53,316 bases of DNA from a virus, in IMG/VR virus record IMGVR_UViG_3300022752_004390, positions 1-53,316 of that record. One strand, written 5' to 3'. Positions 52,382 to 53,316 of this stretch are shown here, piece by piece. Under the pieces are notes generated by a model. The model was not told the origin of the DNA and searched no databases. It worked only from the letters and a program-made list of their open reading frames with translations. Numbering within the stretch: position 1 is the stretch's first letter; every line of letters begins with the position of its first letter. The position numbers were made by a program, and so were the translations under genes.

Positions 52382-53316
52382 TTAACTTTGACTAGTTTTA
52401 CTTAATAAGCCTCCTGGACGTTTTTGTTCAATAATTGTAGATATAACATTCTGCTTAATCAATTGAGTAAATTCTTTCATATTCTTTTCTTTGGCTGCTT
52501 TATTAGAGTTTTTATTTTCATCATTTTGATCTGATGAATTAGAATTATCTTGAGAGTTTTCTGTTGTTTTTCCATCAGCTTCCATACTTATTTGAATTGT
52601 TATATTATTAGTATCTCCAGCAGAAGATGTTTGTTTATCTTTTTGATTTTTTAATGTTTCATTTAAATCTGCAATTGCAGTTGTTAATATATCTACATTT
52701 AAACTAGATTCTGTTCCGCCACCTAATATTGAATTTCCAACTTGTCCTCCATCAGCAAAACCTCTAACTTGACCATTATTTAATTTTTCAAAAAATCCAG
52801 TACCATATTTCTTTACTGCATTTTTATTAACAACAAATTCACCACCCATTAATAATGCTGGAATATCATCCTCTGCCATTCCTCCACTTGCAAAGCGAAA
52901 TCTATTACTTGTTGTTAATCCAGAACTTGTTCTACCAGAAGATGATGCATAAGAAGTTCCGCGACCTTTTAATACATTTTGTAGCATTGGTGAACCAATT
53001 GCGCCAGCTCCTAGCATTCCTAGCATTGGTAAATTTTTAGAAGAGAATAAACTACTAAATCCTCCAGATTGTTGAGCTCCACCATAAAGACTAGTTATTG
53101 CTCCATAATTGCTTCCTAAAGCGCTAGATGTTCCTCCCATGCCTCCTGGCATAGCAAATGCACTAGCTTTTGGTCCAAGAAGTCCACCGCCCATTCCACC
53201 ACCAAATCCCATCATTGCTCCACCAGCTATCCCCATAATAGCACTCATCCATGCACTTTGTAGCATTTGTTTTTGTTGTCTATTATAAGCATCTAATTCT
53301 TTTGCATAAGCTTGTT
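52382..53316 (-). CDS. tape measure protein, C-terminal part (partial)
   Basis: The frame is open to the right edge, so the gene continues beyond the window; an internal ATG at 53266 is not its start. The visible 311 residues have Gly/Met-rich hydrophobic stretches and then a phage tape-measure ending: IPALLMGGEFVVNKNAVKKY with GFFEKLNNGQVRGFADGG, found in the tails of many siphovirus tape measure proteins. After this comes a polar Asn/Gln/Ser-rich region. It sets tail length and is first in the minus-strand order shown here. Confidence 0.85.
   Translation of the reverse strand, partial: QAYAKELDAYNRQQKQMLQSAWMSAIMGIAGGAMMGFGGGMGGGLLGPKASAFAMPGGMGGTSSALGSNYGAITSLYGGAQQSGGFSSLFSSKNLPMLGMLGAGAIGSPMLQNVLKGRGTSYASSSGRTSSGLTTSNRFRFASGGMAEDDIPALLMGGEFVVNKNAVKKYGTGFFEKLNNGQVRGFADGGQVGNSILGGGTESSLNVDILTTAIADLNETLKNQKDKQTSSAGDTNNITIQISMEADGKTTENSQDNSNSSDQNDENKNSNKAAKEKNMKEFTQLIKQNVISTIIEQKRPGGLLSKTSQS

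Noticed and set aside
53264-53266. ATG 53266 as the start of the tape measure gene
   Set aside because: The frame stays open upstream to the window edge with protein-like sequence, so this is an internal Met of a longer gene.
1-53316. tRNA genes, insertion sequences, CRISPR arrays
   Set aside because: No cloverleaf with a GGTTCGA-type T-loop, no transposase and no spaced identical repeats were noticed. This was by eye; tRNAscan-SE and a repeat finder would settle it.

Overview
The window reads as part of a large, strongly AT-rich (by eye) double-stranded DNA phage with a long non-contractile, lambda-type (siphovirus) tail. Evidence: a lambda-like tail-tip cassette (gpM, gpL, gpI and gpJ homologues and the C-terminus of a tape measure protein), a phage replication and recombination module, class I ribonucleotide reductase, ThyX, and densely packed genes with ATGA/TAATG overlaps. 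The standard bacterial code fits everywhere. The host cannot be named. Promoters of the TTGACA-17-TATAAT type together with very few Shine-Dalgarno motifs suggest a sigma70-type bacterium that tolerates leaderless or SD-independent translation.

Layout. (1) 1-1540 (+): the end of an unknown gene, a GT4 glycosyltransferase and a cysteine-less FmdB-like protein. (2) 1542-6372 (-): a small membrane/coiled-coil protein, nrdB, nrdA, a roughly 300-nt highly structured RNA behind its own strong promoter and reading toward nrdA, and a GT2 glycosyltransferase. (3) 6418-20514 (+): a ferritin/Dps-like DUF5856-type protein, then a 13-kb glycan cassette. It has SDR nucleotide-sugar enzymes (RmlD-like, GDP-mannose 3,5-epimerase, GDP-mannose 4,6-dehydratase, dTDP-glucose 4,6-dehydratase), glycosyltransferases of GT2, GT4, GT8, GT9, GT10 and GT17 type, two methyltransferase-like genes and a radical SAM enzyme. 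(4) 20543-35928 (+): replication and recombination: RecA/UvsX, a Vsr/DUF559-like nuclease, DnaB, ThyX, a DnaG-like primase, a RecB/Cas4-like nuclease, a DNA polymerase III alpha subunit split into two separated genes, a DEDDh exonuclease between the halves, a likely ssDNA-binding protein, two more glycosyltransferases and a Rad52/Erf-like annealing protein candidate. (5) 35929-53316 (-): the tail module, with one tail-tube-like gene on the opposite strand, a complete-looking group I intron core between two structural genes, and a tail protein with an L-type lectin domain and an 18-residue poly-threonine tract.

How it works together: the + strand looks like early functions (DNA synthesis, precursor supply, glycan remodelling) and the - strand tail block like late functions. 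Several + strand genes or gene groups have a sigma70-like promoter whose -10 box ends only 6-9 nt before the start codon, predicting leaderless or near-leaderless mRNAs. A second motif, GTGTAAA/T, sits ahead of genes at the two divergent strand switches and of several tail genes. The main second-look items are the large RNA before nrdAB, the group I intron, the leaderless promoters and the split DnaE. No tRNA, CRISPR array or insertion sequence was found.
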